Counted from the first letter of the stretch, positions 36,045 to 44,934 are shown. The stretch is 64,000 nt of DNA from a bacterium (GCA_919901855.1 CAKKQC010000008.1:1-64000); one strand, 5' to 3'. Numbers and translations are program-made. Notes: generated by a model not told the origin, from the sequence alone.

Positions 36045-37258
36045 GCCCCGAACTTGTCGAGGCGCATGGCGTGGGCCATCGCCAGCGGCATCAGGTCCGT
36101 GGCGTGGATCCGGCCGAGCCCGCCCCGATCGCAGTTGAGTTCCGTGAACCGCGCCCGGCCGTCCGGGCGGCCCGTCGGCGACAGCAGGAGCACGGGGGAG
36201 GGGTGCCACGAGTGGCCCTTGAGGACCGACGGAGTCGAGTGGTCGCCGGTGACGAGCAGGCAGTCGGGCTTGAGCGCCAGGATCCTCGGCAGGAGCCCGT
36301 CGACCTCCTCGATCACGTGGATCTTGGCGTCCCGGTTGCCGTCCTCGCCGTAGGAATCGGTCTTCTTCACGTGGAGATAGACGAAGTCGTGGGTACTCCA
36401 GGCTCCCTCCAGGGCCGTGATCTCGTCCGCGACGCGCTCGCCGGTAACGGGAATGACGTCCATGCCGACGAGGCTCGCGAGCCCGCGGTACATGGGATAC
36501 ACGGCGATGGCGCCCGCCTTCAGCTTGAAGACCTCGCGGAACTCGGGCAGGGTCGGCGGCGCGTCGAAACCGCGGAGGAGCAGCATGTTCGCGGGCTTCT
36601 CGCTCGCCAGGATCTTCCCGGCCTGCATGATGAAGTCGCACACGATCCCGTGGGTCTTGCGCCCCGCCGGCGTGTCGTTCGCATGCTCGGGGTCCAGCGG
36701 CTTCTTGCCCTCCTGCTGCGGGTCGGTGTCCGTAATCCCGTGGTCGAGGCCGGCCCCGCGGAACAGGACGGCGGCCCGGTGCTCGCGTTCGGCCTTCACC
36801 GTCACGGTCACGCCGGGAATCCTGATCCCGGCGTTGAGCTTCTCGCAGAGCTTGACGGCGGCCTCGGTCGGAATCCGACCAGCCCGGCGGTCCGTCACGA
36901 CTCCGCCCTGGTCGACGGTGCAGAAGTTGATCCGCGCCGCGATGTCGCCCGCCTGCATCTCGAGCCCGAGGCCGGCGGCGGAGAGCACACCCCGCCCGAT
37001 CATGTACTTGATCGGGTCGTAGCCGAACAGCCCCAGGTGGCCGGGGCCGCTCCCGGGCGTGATCCCCGGGGAGACGAGTTCGATGGCGCCGAGCGTGGCG
37101 CGGGGCGCGATTGCGTCGAAGTTCGGGGTCTTCGCCTCGTCGAGCCCGGTCAGGCCCTTCGGCCCGCCGGGGATGCCGCCGAGCCCGTCCATGACGACGA
37201 GCAGGATCTTGGTGGTGTTGGGGCGCGCCAGCTTCGCGATGAACTCGAGTGAGACCAT
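36041..37258 (-). CDS. apgM: Archaeal-type 2,3-bisphosphoglycerate-independent phosphoglycerate mutase
   Basis: A 405-aa metal-dependent enzyme that interconverts 2- and 3-phosphoglycerate in glycolysis. It is the archaeal-type (aPGAM) member of the alkaline-phosphatase superfamily. The opening KILLVVMDGLGG carries a metal-binding Asp, followed by KTPNFDAIAPRATLGAIELVSPGITPGSGPGHLGLFGYDP with the nucleophile Ser. Late VTGDHSTPSVLKGHSWHPSPVLL supplies the other metal ligands. The ATG at 37258 follows the peroxiredoxin stop directly, with AAGGAGG upstream inside that gene's end. It is coupled to the heptosyltransferase by TTGA. The grouping of glycolysis, peroxiredoxin and LPS genes is unusual. 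Confidence 0.9.
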   Translation of the reverse strand: MVSLEFIAKLARPNTTKILLVVMDGLGGIPGGPKGLTGLDEAKTPNFDAIAPRATLGAIELVSPGITPGSGPGHLGLFGYDPIKYMIGRGVLSAAGLGLEMQAGDIAARINFCTVDQGGVVTDRRAGRIPTEAAVKLCEKLNAGIRIPGVTVTVKAEREHRAAVLFRGAGLDHGITDTDPQQEGKKPLDPEHANDTPAGRKTHGIVCDFIMQAGKILASEKPANMLLLRGFDAPPTLPEFREVFKLKAGAIAVYPMYRGLASLVGMDVIPVTGERVADEITALEGAWSTHDFVYLHVKKTDSYGEDGNRDAKIHVIEEVDGLLPRILALKPDCLLVTGDHSTPSVLKGHSWHPSPVLLLSPTGRPDGRARFTELNCDRGGLGRIHATDLMPLAMAHAMRLDKFGA

Positions 37259-37741
37259 CTAGACCTCCTTAAGGGAAATGAGGGCCCTGCGGACGGCGTC
37301 CACGTGGCCCTTGACGACGACGGACCGGAAGACCTTTCGGATGATGCCCTTTGCGTCGATCACGAACGTGCTCCGGTCCACGCCCGGGAACGCCCTGCCG
37401 TACAGCTTTCGGACGACGAGAACGCGGTACCGCCGGCAGACCCGCCGCGCGGGGTCGGACAGCAGGGGGAAGGGCACGCGCTTCGCGCGCGCGAACCGCC
37501 GGTGTGACGCCACCGTGTCGGGGCTCACCCCCAGCACCTCCGCCCCCGTCGCCCGGATCCGGCGGTAGTGGTCCCGAAAATCCTCGGCCTCGAGCGCGCA
37601 CCCGGGGGTGAAGTCCCGGGGGTAGAAGTAGAGCACGACCGGCCGGCCGCGTAGCGTCGCCAGCGTGACGCGCCTGCCCCGCTGGTCGCGGAGACCGAAC
37701 GCCGGCGCCCGCCGGCCCTCGAGGGGGTCCTTCCGTTTCAT
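37259..37741 (-). CDS. Peroxiredoxin, BCP/PrxQ-like
   Basis: A 160-aa thioredoxin-fold peroxidase that reduces hydroperoxides. The active-site region YFYPRDFTPGCALEAEDFRDHY contains the peroxidatic Cys and the conserved Thr and Pro before it. In typical PrxQ a resolving Cys lies five residues later; here that position is Glu. The other Cys is in DPARRVCRRYRV. It may therefore act as a 1-Cys enzyme or use that more distant Cys. The ATG at 37741 is supported by the length match to the family. It heads the operon with apgM, the WaaF-like gene and the unknown membrane protein. Confidence 0.88.
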   Translation of the reverse strand: MKRKDPLEGRRAPAFGLRDQRGRRVTLATLRGRPVVLYFYPRDFTPGCALEAEDFRDHYRRIRATGAEVLGVSPDTVASHRRFARAKRVPFPLLSDPARRVCRRYRVLVVRKLYGRAFPGVDRSTFVIDAKGIIRKVFRSVVVKGHVDAVRRALISLKEV

Positions 37742-37796
37742 CGCGGGACTAGGTTATCAAACGGGCCAGGCCCGTGCCACGGCGCGACGGGACGGC

Positions 37797-39299
37797 TCAG
37801 AGGTCGACGGTCACCGCCACGACAACCGTGAGCCCGCTGAGATCGAACGGCAGGTCGTTGTCGTGATCGTCCTTGTAGACCTCTCCATTCCTGACGTCGG
37901 GCCCGTTGACGTTGTCGATGACCCCGTCCTCATCGACGTCGACGTTCCTGGTGGCCATCATCGCCGGCACCTTGAGCAGGCGGTATCCCAGGTCCGCGCC
38001 GACCGAGATCGAGGGCGAGACCCGGCAGGCCGCTCCCACGAGCAGTTCCACCACGTAGCCGATCCCGGTTGTCGGAATGCTGTAGTTGTGGTCGACTTTG
38101 CCGGACAGATCGGACATGAGCCCCGTGCCCGTGGTGACCTGAGAACTCGCGACGGTCTGCGTGGCGTTAGCGATTCCCAGGCCCACGAACAGGCCTCCCG
38201 ACACGGACAACTCCGATCCCAGGGGATACTTCATCCGTCCACCGCCCTCGAGGAGAATCAGGGAAGCCGCAATCCTGTCCGCCAGGCTGAACTGCTGGTC
38301 GATAGAACCGAACACGCCGAGGTCTTCGTGCATGGCGGCCTTGAAGTTCGCCTCGCTCGTGCCCGCGCTCAGGTAGCCGATCCGCGCGGAAGTCACAAGC
38401 CCGGGCATCATGAGGTATCCGCCCTCCACGCCCGCAATCATGCCACCCGAGAACGTGGTGAGCTTCTTGTCGGACACCGTCAGGCCCGCGTCCTCGACCG
38501 ATGCCACGCTGTCATCGAAGTCCCGCTTCCACTGCGTATTCCACGCCTTCAGCGAGACGGTCCCGTAACCGCCCCAGACGCCGACGCTTATCGGAGGCAG
38601 CGCGCGGGAGGACCGGCGTCCGGCGCCCAGCGTCGCCGCGGGGGCCGCCACCGCCGGCGCGGCCGCCGGAGGCGGCGACGCCGCGACCTCCGCGCGCATG
38701 GAGTCCGCGAAGGTCCGGATCCCCGGGTTGTCGGGGTGGAGCGCCAGCGACTTGTCGTACGCCTCGAGCGCGCCGCGCTTGTCGGCCCGCGCGTACCGGC
38801 AGTTCCCGAGCAGCTGCCACGCCTGCCAATGGTTCGGATCCGCGCGGACCGCCGCCGCCGCGCCCTGCATCGCGGTGTCGTAGCTGGCGGCGTTGTATTG
38901 CGCCAACGCGGCCTCGTAGGCGACCTCGGCGGGCGACGCCTGCGGCGTGGCCGCCGCGGCAGGAGCGGCTGCCGCCCCAGCCATCGAGTCCACGAACGCC
39001 TTGAGCTGGGGATTGTTCGGATTCACCTGGAGCGAGTACTTGTAGACCGTCAACGCTCCGGCTTGGTCCCCCATCGCATATCGGGCGTTTCCGTCGAGCT
39101 GCCACGCCTGCCAGTTCTGGAGGTCGAGCTGGACCGCGGCCTCGGCGTCCTTGATCGCGCCCGCGTAGTCGGCGGCGCCGTACTTGGCCGTGCCCGACGC
39201 GTAGAGGGCGTCGGCCCGGGGGTCGGACGCCAGGGCTCCGGACGCCATCCCCAGGGCCGCCCAAGCTGCCGCCATCGCCATCCGCCATCCGGCGTTCAT
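37797..39299 (-). CDS. TPR-repeat outer-membrane beta-barrel protein
   Basis: A 500-aa exported protein. The signal peptide (AMAAAWAALGMASGALA) precedes two TPR blocks (residues about 25-100 and 125-205), each ending with NWQAWQLDGN or HWQAWQLLGN and separated by an Ala/Pro-rich linker. From about residue 250 a 12- to 14-strand beta-barrel-like region begins (SVGVWGGYGTVSLKAW) and ends VVVAVTVDL, with a final aromatic-poor strand. Near residues 445-470 the loop DVDEDGVIDNVNGPDV resembles an EF-hand-type calcium site. It is probably a surface protein anchored in the outer membrane; the TPR part would face the periplasm. Upstream is TGCTATAAC, an extended -10 element, 9 nt before the ATG, with AAGGA inside. 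Confidence 0.65.
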   Translation of the reverse strand: MNAGWRMAMAAAWAALGMASGALASDPRADALYASGTAKYGAADYAGAIKDAEAAVQLDLQNWQAWQLDGNARYAMGDQAGALTVYKYSLQVNPNNPQLKAFVDSMAGAAAAPAAAATPQASPAEVAYEAALAQYNAASYDTAMQGAAAAVRADPNHWQAWQLLGNCRYARADKRGALEAYDKSLALHPDNPGIRTFADSMRAEVAASPPPAAAPAVAAPAATLGAGRRSSRALPPISVGVWGGYGTVSLKAWNTQWKRDFDDSVASVEDAGLTVSDKKLTTFSGGMIAGVEGGYLMMPGLVTSARIGYLSAGTSEANFKAAMHEDLGVFGSIDQQFSLADRIAASLILLEGGGRMKYPLGSELSVSGGLFVGLGIANATQTVASSQVTTGTGLMSDLSGKVDHNYSIPTTGIGYVVELLVGAACRVSPSISVGADLGYRLLKVPAMMATRNVDVDEDGVIDNVNGPDVRNGEVYKDDHDNDLPFDLSGLTVVVAVTVDL

Positions 39300-39317
39300 G
39301 GATTCCTTGTTATAGCA
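39300..39317 (-). promoter_or_regulatory. Extended -10 and ribosome site for the TPR-barrel gene
   Basis: TGCTATAAC at 39317-39309 is followed by AAGGAATCC and the ATG at 39299. The -10 is strong. The AAGGA between it and the ATG could be a ribosome site only if transcription starts upstream of it. Confidence 0.45.
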
Positions 39318-39350
39318 TTACCCCGTTTGACGGGACGCCCGGGCCCCGGC

Positions 39351-39362
39351 TAGACTGGCGGC
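39351..39362 (+). promoter_or_regulatory. -10 box for the FKBP gene, leaderless type
   Basis: TAGACT at 39351-39356 followed by GGCGGC and the ATG at 39363: a 6-nt gap. Confidence 0.45.
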
Positions 39363-39800
39363 ATGATGACACGATTCGGATTACCCATGGCCCTGATGAC
39401 CGCGATCCTGCTCGCCGCATGCCGCTCCAGCGACTCCGGCGGCGCGAAGCCCGAGGCGTCCGAAATGACGACCCCGTCGGGGCTCAAGTACGTCGACCTC
39501 AAGGTCGGCGACGGGGCGTCGCCCCAGCCCGGCCAGATCGCGGTCGTCCACTACACCGGCTGGCTGACCAACGGAACCAAGTTCGACAGCTCCCGCGACC
39601 GGGGCGCGCCGTTCGAGTTCCCGATCGGCCAGGGCCGCGTCATCAAGGGTTGGGACGAGGGCGTGGCGACCATGAAGATCGGAGGCCGCCGGAAGCTCAC
39701 GATCCCGCCCGAGCTCGGCTACGGAGCCCGGGGAGCGGGCGGACTGATACCGCCCAATGCCGTCCTGGTCTTCGACGTCGAGCTCCTCGGGGTGAAATAG
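39363..39800 (+). CDS. FKBP-type peptidyl-prolyl isomerase lipoprotein
   Basis: A 145-aa protein with a lipoprotein signal (PMALMTAILLAAC, lipobox LAAC at about residue 20), a short linker, then a complete FKBP domain. The domain shows GDGASPQPGQIAVVHYTGWLTNGTKFDSS, with the conserved Tyr and Asp, and later FPIGQGRVIKGWDEGV, GGRRKLTIPPELGYG and LIPPNAVLVFDVELL. It catalyses proline isomerisation in the periplasm and likely helps fold exported proteins, which are many in this window. The ATG at 39363 is 6 nt after TAGACT. Confidence 0.92.
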   Translation: MMTRFGLPMALMTAILLAACRSSDSGGAKPEASEMTTPSGLKYVDLKVGDGASPQPGQIAVVHYTGWLTNGTKFDSSRDRGAPFEFPIGQGRVIKGWDEGVATMKIGGRRKLTIPPELGYGARGAGGLIPPNAVLVFDVELLGVK

Positions 39801-39850
39801 CGCCCCGGCAGGGCTGGACCGGCCTCCACTGGCCGTGACTTGGCGTCCTG

Positions 39851-39865
39851 TGGGAAGATGAATTC
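39851..39865 (+). promoter_or_regulatory. Weak extended -10-like box, leaderless type
   Basis: TGG followed by GAAGAT and a 6-nt gap GAATTC to the ATG at 39866. The box starts with G rather than T, as does the box upstream of paralogue A at 27562. Confidence 0.3.
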
Positions 39866-41023
39866 ATGGACGCCCTGGCGGCCACCCTGGCCCGGCACGA
39901 GGAAGAACTCGCGGCCGGTTGGCTGACCCGCCTGGCAGCGATTGGGGGTGACCCCTTTGGGGGAACCCGGTGGACCGATCCCGCCAGGGAAGTGCGCATC
40001 GCGCTCAACGCCCTCATCGCCATACTGGAATCGGCCGACACGAAGCCCGCCGAAGAGCAGGCCGCGCGACTCGCTCGTCTGCCCTCCCAGCGCGGCGCCG
40101 GGGTCATGGCCACCATCCGCGGCTGCTACGCCCTCTTCGAGCCCCTTCGCCCGATCCTCGAGCGCGCGTACGTGGAACGTCCCCACGAGCTCCCAGGGGA
40201 CATCGTGAGGCTCCGGGACGCCGTGGCGACGCTGACCGGCATCCTCGCGACGGCTCATCTCCGGCAGGGCTTGGCGTGGCAGGACGAGTCGGACCGGTTC
40301 GCGCGCCAGCGGCTCAACGGGCCCTTCGGCAAACTGGTCTCGGACCTTCAGACGTTCCAGGCGGCCGCGGCCGAGCACCTCTCCATCCCGCTTCAGGAGA
40401 GCCTGCGAAACACCGTAACGTTCGGCCGGGACCTTCAGCGCGCGGCCGAGGGGCTGTTCATCCTGCACCGGCTCGGGGAAGGACGCCTCGATATCGCGAA
40501 CGGACCGGTGCCGCTCGCGGAGACCCTCTCCCCCTCCGCCGAGGATGCGCGGCGCCGGGCCTCGTTCGGCAACCGGACGTTCGTGTGGAAAGCCCCCGCT
40601 CCGGCCGTGTCAGCTACCGGCCATGCCGACATCCTGCGTCGCACGTTCGCCCTGCTCCTCCTGCGCGCGATCGACGACACGCCCGAGGGTAACACGGTGA
40701 AGGCCGAGGTGCTCGACGATCCCGAGGCCGTGCGCATCGTGATCCGCGACGAAGGCGCGGGGGAGGAGCCCCCCGACGGCCGCGGGATCACGTTCGAGCA
40801 CACGTTCGCCCGGATGGCGGCCGAGCACATGGAGGGACGGTTCGACGTCTTCCATGAAGCCGGCCGCGGCACGATGGTCACGCTCAAGCTCCGCCGGGCC
40901 GCCGCAACCCCGGCGCCGAAGCCGGGGGCGGTCGCGGAGGACCCCACGCAGCCGAGCCCCAAGCTCGAGCTCAAGATCTCCCGGGGGACCCTGCCGCCGC
41001 CGCCGCCGCCCAGGACCGCCTGA
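39866..41023 (+). CDS. Degenerate histidine-kinase-like protein, paralogue B
   Basis: A 385-aa cytoplasmic protein homologous along its length to paralogue A at 27577. The N-terminal sensory-like domain shares AGW, GGDPFGG, KPAEEQAARL and RGAGV(M)ATIRGCYALFEPLRP. The helix pair has RQRLNGPFGKL, where the His148 of paralogue A is replaced by Gln148. The ATPase-like part reads LLLLRAIDDTPEGN (no N-box Asn) but keeps a DEGAGEEPP remnant of the G-box and a final AGRGTMVTLKL strand. It ends with the same tail motif LELKISRGTLPP. It is very unlikely to be an active kinase. No response regulator is adjacent. Confidence 0.6.
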   Translation: MDALAATLARHEEELAAGWLTRLAAIGGDPFGGTRWTDPAREVRIALNALIAILESADTKPAEEQAARLARLPSQRGAGVMATIRGCYALFEPLRPILERAYVERPHELPGDIVRLRDAVATLTGILATAHLRQGLAWQDESDRFARQRLNGPFGKLVSDLQTFQAAAAEHLSIPLQESLRNTVTFGRDLQRAAEGLFILHRLGEGRLDIANGPVPLAETLSPSAEDARRRASFGNRTFVWKAPAPAVSATGHADILRRTFALLLLRAIDDTPEGNTVKAEVLDDPEAVRIVIRDEGAGEEPPDGRGITFEHTFARMAAEHMEGRFDVFHEAGRGTMVTLKLRRAAATPAPKPGAVAEDPTQPSPKLELKISRGTLPPPPPPRTA

Positions 41024-41039
41024 CCGGCCGCAGCCGGTC
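41022..41039. terminator. Possible convergent terminator hairpin
   Basis: GACCGGC-CGCA-GCCGGTC: a perfect 7-bp stem with a 4-nt loop just after the stop of paralogue B and before the acs stop at 41102. There is no U-tract. Confidence 0.35.
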
Positions 41040-41101
41040 GGTCAGGCGCGTCGAAGTCCTCCTGCCGCCCCCCCAGCTTCGACGGAAGCTCGTCCTCGAG
41101 C

Positions 41102-43054
41102 CTACTTTTCCTCGTACTGCCGCTTGAGCTGGGCGACCACGCCCGGATCGGCCAGCGTCGTCGTGTCCCCGAGCACGCGGCCTTCGGCCACGTCCCGCAG
41201 CAGGCGGCGCATGATCTTGCCCGACCGCGTCTTGGGAAGCTCCGAGGTGAAGAAGATATCCTCCGGCCGGGCGAGCGCGCCGATCTTCTTGACCACGTGC
41301 GCCTTGATCTCCTTGAGGAGCTCGTCGCTCGGCTGGATGTGCGCCTTGAGCGTCACAAACGCTGAAACCGCCTGGCCTTTCATCTCGTCCGCGCGGCCGA
41401 TCACGGCGGCTTCCGCCACGGCGGGATGGTCCACGAGCGCGGACTCGACCTCCATCGTCGAGATGCGGTGGCCCGACACGTTCATGACGTCGTCCACGCG
41501 CCCAAGGAGCCAGAAGAACCCGTCCTCGTCGCGCTTGGCCCCGTCGCCGGTGAAATAGAACACGCCCCGATATCGGTCCCAGTACGTCTGCTGGTACCGC
41601 TTGTCGTCGTTCAGGATCGTGCGGAGCATCCCGGGCCAGGGCTTGGTCAGCACCAGGTACCCGGCCGCGGCCGGATCGCCCGCGTCGTTTACGACCTCGG
41701 CCGAGATGCCGGGGAAGGCCAGGGTCGCGGACCCGGGCTTCGTCGCCGTGAGCCCGGGCAGCGGGGCGATCAGGATGCCGCCGGTCTCCGTCTGCCACCA
41801 CGTGTCCACGATCGGGCACTTCTTGCGCCCGATGTGCTCCTGGTACCACATCCACGCCTCCGGGTTGATCGGCTCCCCCACGGTTCCCAGCAGCCGCAGC
41901 GAGGAGAGGTCGCGTCCGGCCGGGTACGATTCCCCCCAGCGCATGAACGTCCGGATCGCGGTCGGGGCCGTGTAGAAGATCGTGACCCGGTACTTCTCGA
42001 CGATGCGCCAGAACCGGTCCTTGTCGGGGAAGTCCGGCGACCCCTCGTACATGAGGACGGTGGCGCCGTTGGCCAACGGGCCGTAGACGATGTAGGAATG
42101 CCCCGTCACCCACCCCACGTCCGCCGTGCACCAGAAGACGTCCTCTTCCTTGAGGTCGAAGATGAGCTTCGTCGTCGCGTACACGTGGGTCAGGTAGCCG
42201 CCCGTCGTGTGCACGATCCCCTTGGGCTTGCCCGTGCTGCCGGACGTGTACAGGACGTAGAGCATGTCCTCGGCATCCATCGGCTCCGGCGGGCACGTGA
42301 GCGCCGCCTTCGCCATCTCCTCGTGGTACCAGACGTCGCGAGCGGGGTCGAACGACGCCCCCGCCGCCTCGCCCACGCGCCGGACCACGACCGTCTTCGT
42401 GATCGTCGGGCAGTCCTTGACCGCCTCGTCGGCCACGGCCTTGAGCGGCAGGATCTTGCCCCGGCGCCAGCCGCCGTCGGCCGTGATGAGGAGTTTCGCA
42501 CCCGCGTCGTTGATCCGCTCGCGCAGGGACTCCGCCGAGAACCCTCCGAACACGACGCTGTGGACCGCCCCGATGCGCGTGCACGCGAGCATGGCGACGG
42601 CGGCCTCGGGGATCATGGGCAGGTAGATGTTGACCCGGTCGCCCTTGCCGATGCCGAGCCCCTTGAGCACGTTGGAGAACTTCGAGACCTCGCGGTGAAG
42701 GTCCGCGTACGTGAGCACCCGCTCGTCACCGGGCTCGCCTTCCCAGATGATCGCCGCCTTGTTCCGGCGCCAGCCGGCGAGGTGCCGGTCGAGGCAGTTC
42801 TCGGAGACGTTCAACTGCCCGCCGACGAACCACTGGGCGTGGGGCGGGTTCCAGTCGAGCACCTTCGTCCACGGCTTCGTCCACTTGAGCTCGCCGGCCA
42901 TCCGCGCCCAGAACGCCTCGGGATCTTTCGCCGCCTCCGCGTAGATCGCGCCGTCGCGCGCGTTCGCCTGGTCCGTGAAGGCCTTGGGGGGCGGGAACAC
43001 CCGCTTCTCCTCCAGCAGGGCCCTGATCGCGCTCTGGGGATCCTCGGTTGGCAT
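41102..43054 (-). CDS. acs: Acetyl-CoA synthetase
   Basis: A 650-aa AMP-forming acetate:CoA ligase, full length for the family. The N-terminal part has the typical [26 protein letters not shown] block. Adenylation motifs are [11 protein letters not shown] (P-loop), WWQTETGG and [33 protein letters not shown] (hinge). The C-terminus carries [12 protein letters not shown], the catalytic Lys that Pat-type enzymes acetylate. It converts acetate, ATP and CoA to acetyl-CoA. I chose ATG 43054, with AAGGAGG 10 nt upstream; an upstream in-frame ATG at 43117 lacks one. A TATATA box lies near 43150, so the transcript probably has a leader of about 80 nt. Confidence 0.93.
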   Translation of the reverse strand: MPTEDPQSAIRALLEEKRVFPPPKAFTDQANARDGAIYAEAAKDPEAFWARMAGELKWTKPWTKVLDWNPPHAQWFVGGQLNVSENCLDRHLAGWRRNKAAIIWEGEPGDERVLTYADLHREVSKFSNVLKGLGIGKGDRVNIYLPMIPEAAVAMLACTRIGAVHSVVFGGFSAESLRERINDAGAKLLITADGGWRRGKILPLKAVADEAVKDCPTITKTVVVRRVGEAAGASFDPARDVWYHEEMAKAALTCPPEPMDAEDMLYVLYTSGSTGKPKGIVHTTGGYLTHVYATTKLIFDLKEEDVFWCTADVGWVTGHSYIVYGPLANGATVLMYEGSPDFPDKDRFWRIVEKYRVTIFYTAPTAIRTFMRWGESYPAGRDLSSLRLLGTVGEPINPEAWMWYQEHIGRKKCPIVDTWWQTETGGILIAPLPGLTATKPGSATLAFPGISAEVVNDAGDPAAAGYLVLTKPWPGMLRTILNDDKRYQQTYWDRYRGVFYFTGDGAKRDEDGFFWLLGRVDDVMNVSGHRISTMEVESALVDHPAVAEAAVIGRADEMKGQAVSAFVTLKAHIQPSDELLKEIKAHVVKKIGALARPEDIFFTSELPKTRSGKIMRRLLRDVAEGRVLGDTTTLADPGVVAQLKRQYEEK

Positions 43055-43167
43055 GTCAGCACTTCCTCCTTGCTGCTCGGTGGTTCGGGGGCTATTGAAC
43101 CAGATCGTCCCACTCATGACAACCGTCAGCCTGGTGGCTGAGTTGCATCATATATACAGCGCCAGCC

Positions 43168-44016
43168 TCAGCGCGGGTGGGATTCCCCCAGCAGGACCTT
43201 GAGGTCCCGGGCGTTGCGCACCGCATGGCCCTCGGGATGGTTATTGAAGAAGGCGAACTGGCCCGACGCCTCGTGCGCCATGGCGCGGACCTTGGGCACC
43301 CACGCCTCGAGTTCGTCCGGGCGGTAGTGGTAGCGGTAGCGCTCCCCGGGAGACCGACCTCCCGTCTCGTCGTGTCCGATCGGTTGCGAGGGATCCGGCG
43401 CGGTCGGACTCCACCATGCGGCTCTGTTCCGGCCGTGGAACCGGACGTACCCGACCGGCCCCGTGACCTCGGCCACCGGCGGCGGCAGGTTCGGCAGTTC
43501 GGGCTCGTCGACACAGCACAGGGAGATCGCGTGCTTCTTGAGCCACGCGATGCCATCGGGCACGAACCAGTCCTTGTGCCGGAACTCGGCAATTACGGGA
43601 GCTCCCGTGATCCGGCCCACCAACTCGCGCACATAAGTGGCGTTCGGCGGGTTGGCCTTGAACGAGTACGGGAATTGGAGCAGGACACCGCCGAGCTTGC
43701 CCCCATCGACGAACGGCTTGAGCGCCATCTTGAACGAAGGGAGCATCTCCTCGGCCGCCTTCCCCCGCTGGTGCGTGAGCGCCTGGTGGGCCTTCACCAC
43801 GAACGAGAACCCCGGCGGCGTCCGCCGGACCATGCCCTCGAGGGACTTCAGCGCGGGCAGTTGGTAGAACGTGGCGTTCAGCTCGACCGTGTCGAACTCG
43901 GCCGCGTAGTGCTCGAGGAACTTCCCCTTGGGGAGCTTGTCGGGGTAGAACACGCCCCGCCACTCCTCGTACGAGTACCCGCACGTCCCGATCCGGATTG
44001 CCGAAGTCCCTACCAC
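43168..44016 (-). CDS. DUF72 family protein
   Basis: A 282-aa protein of the DUF72 family (YecE-like TIM-barrel). The opening IRIGTCGYSYEEWRGVFYPDKLP, ELNATFYQLP, FVVKAHQALTHQRG and FPYSF segments are all characteristic. The biochemical activity is not established to my knowledge. The GTG at 44016 is the only start that keeps the first strand. It lies next to the accessory island, beginning at 44041, but has ordinary codon use. Confidence 0.85.
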   Translation of the reverse strand: MVGTSAIRIGTCGYSYEEWRGVFYPDKLPKGKFLEHYAAEFDTVELNATFYQLPALKSLEGMVRRTPPGFSFVVKAHQALTHQRGKAAEEMLPSFKMALKPFVDGGKLGGVLLQFPYSFKANPPNATYVRELVGRITGAPVIAEFRHKDWFVPDGIAWLKKHAISLCCVDEPELPNLPPPVAEVTGPVGYVRFHGRNRAAWWSPTAPDPSQPIGHDETGGRSPGERYRYHYRPDELEAWVPKVRAMAHEASGQFAFFNNHPEGHAVRNARDLKVLLGESHPR

Positions 44017-44074
44017 CCTATCGCGACACCCGACTACTCATGAAGCGGAAGGACTTCCATGCCCCCTACACATA

Positions 44075-44115
44075 GAGGGGACGGGACGGAGGGGACGGAC
44101 GGAGGGGACGGGACG
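44075..44115. repeat. G-rich tandem repeat, three units
   Basis: Three units of 14, 13 and 14 nt (GAGGGGACGGGACG, one copy lacking a G) at 44075-44115. The runs GGGG, GGG, GGGG, GGGG and GGG on one strand could form a G-quadruplex. The last unit runs into the left arm of the hairpin element. Confidence 0.75.
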
Positions 44116-44197
44116 TAGTTGCATAGTTGCATAACTCGGTCAAGCGTGCGGGATGTCTCAGCGCGGTCATGGAAATGCAACTATGCAACTACGTCCC
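44110..44197. repeat. Hairpin element with perfect 23-bp arms (REP/REPIN-like)
   Basis: The left arm at 44110-44132 (GGGACGTAGTTGCATAGTTG then CAT) is the exact reverse complement of 44175-44197, separated by 42 nt. Arms of this kind, ending in GGGAC, resemble REP/REPIN elements mobilised by REP-associated tyrosine transposases. No such transposase is in the window. It is the only copy I see here. Confidence 0.75.
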
Positions 44198-44216
44198 CTA
44201 GAATGCCATAGCTCGA

Positions 44217-44265
44217 GGGACATCCTTCGGATCACCGGATTCCTCCGGCTCGTGCGCCGGGCCCC
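44217..44265. repeat. 49-bp direct repeat, copy 1
   Basis: Matches 45302-45350 at 47 of 49 positions, including a 31-nt identical core that contains CCTTCGGATCACCGGATTCC. A short gapped similarity extends a few bases to the left. Together the two copies flank the HepT/MntA pair and a small orphan ORF. Confidence 0.85.
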
Positions 44266-44302
44266 AGAACGGTCGCGCGCCGCGTCATGCCTCACCAGAG
44301 CG

Positions 44303-44647
44303 TCAGGCCTTGGGACCGAGCTCACGGAGAAGCCTTGCGATATCGGATTCGAGCCGGGGGATGTCGGTCACGACCGTCTCCCATACGAGCGGCGCATCGA
44401 CGACGGCGTAATCATGGATGAGCTTGTCTCGCATGCCTGCTGCCTTGCGCCATTCGACCTCGGGGTGGAGTGCTTTCAGCCGATCCGAGACCCGCTTGGC
44501 CGCCTCCCCGATGATCTCGAGGTTCCGGTACACAGCATCCTGCATCATACGATCGGAAGAGAACCGTTCCCTGCCATCCTTCGTGTAATTCTTGATCATC
44601 GCGATCGCATCCCGCATGTGGGCCAGGAAGACCGCGTCGTCCTTCAC
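44303..44647 (-). CDS. hepT: HepT-type HEPN toxin
   Basis: A 114-aa HEPN ribonuclease of the DUF86/HepT type. The motif RDKLIHDY fits RX4HXY: Arg and His form the RNase active site, and the Tyr two residues after the His is the residue that MntA is known to AMPylate in related systems. Helices [15 protein letters not shown] and [20 protein letters not shown] are typical. Its GTG start overlaps the mntA stop as GTGA, so the antitoxin is translated first. It would cleave RNA when free of MntA. Confidence 0.88.
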   Translation of the reverse strand: MKDDAVFLAHMRDAIAMIKNYTKDGRERFSSDRMMQDAVYRNLEIIGEAAKRVSDRLKALHPEVEWRKAAGMRDKLIHDYAVVDAPLVWETVVTDIPRLESDIARLLRELGPKA

Positions 44648-44934
44648 AAAGGGACGGCCTCCGCAAAGATGCGGTCCTTCAGGTAGGGGCTGACACCACG
44701 CTCGCTCACCACATCGACTTCGCGTCCGAGCAGGTCACCGACATCCTGCCCAAAGCCGATGAGATCGAATAGCGAGCGGCCATCTCGAAAAGCCACGAGC
44801 AGGTCCAGGTCACTCTCGGCTCCCGCATCCCCGCGCGCGAAGGAACCGAACACGCGAACCCGCTCCACCCCGTATCGGGCGGCCAGACGCATGATTTCCT
44901 CGCGGCAAGGCCCGATCAGCTCCTGTATTCCCAC
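44644..44934 (-). CDS. mntA: MntA-type nucleotidyltransferase antitoxin
   Basis: A 96-aa minimal nucleotidyltransferase with the motif [22 protein letters not shown] (GS plus two catalytic Asp residues), which in characterised pairs transfers AMP groups to HepT and silences it. The GTG at 44934 begins the protein. A TGGCATAAT extended -10-like box ends 9 nt upstream. The pair lies between two copies of a 49-bp repeat, so it may have arrived as a unit. Confidence 0.88.
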   Translation of the reverse strand: MGIQELIGPCREEIMRLAARYGVERVRVFGSFARGDAGAESDLDLLVAFRDGRSLFDLIGFGQDVGDLLGREVDVVSERGVSPYLKDRIFAEAVPL

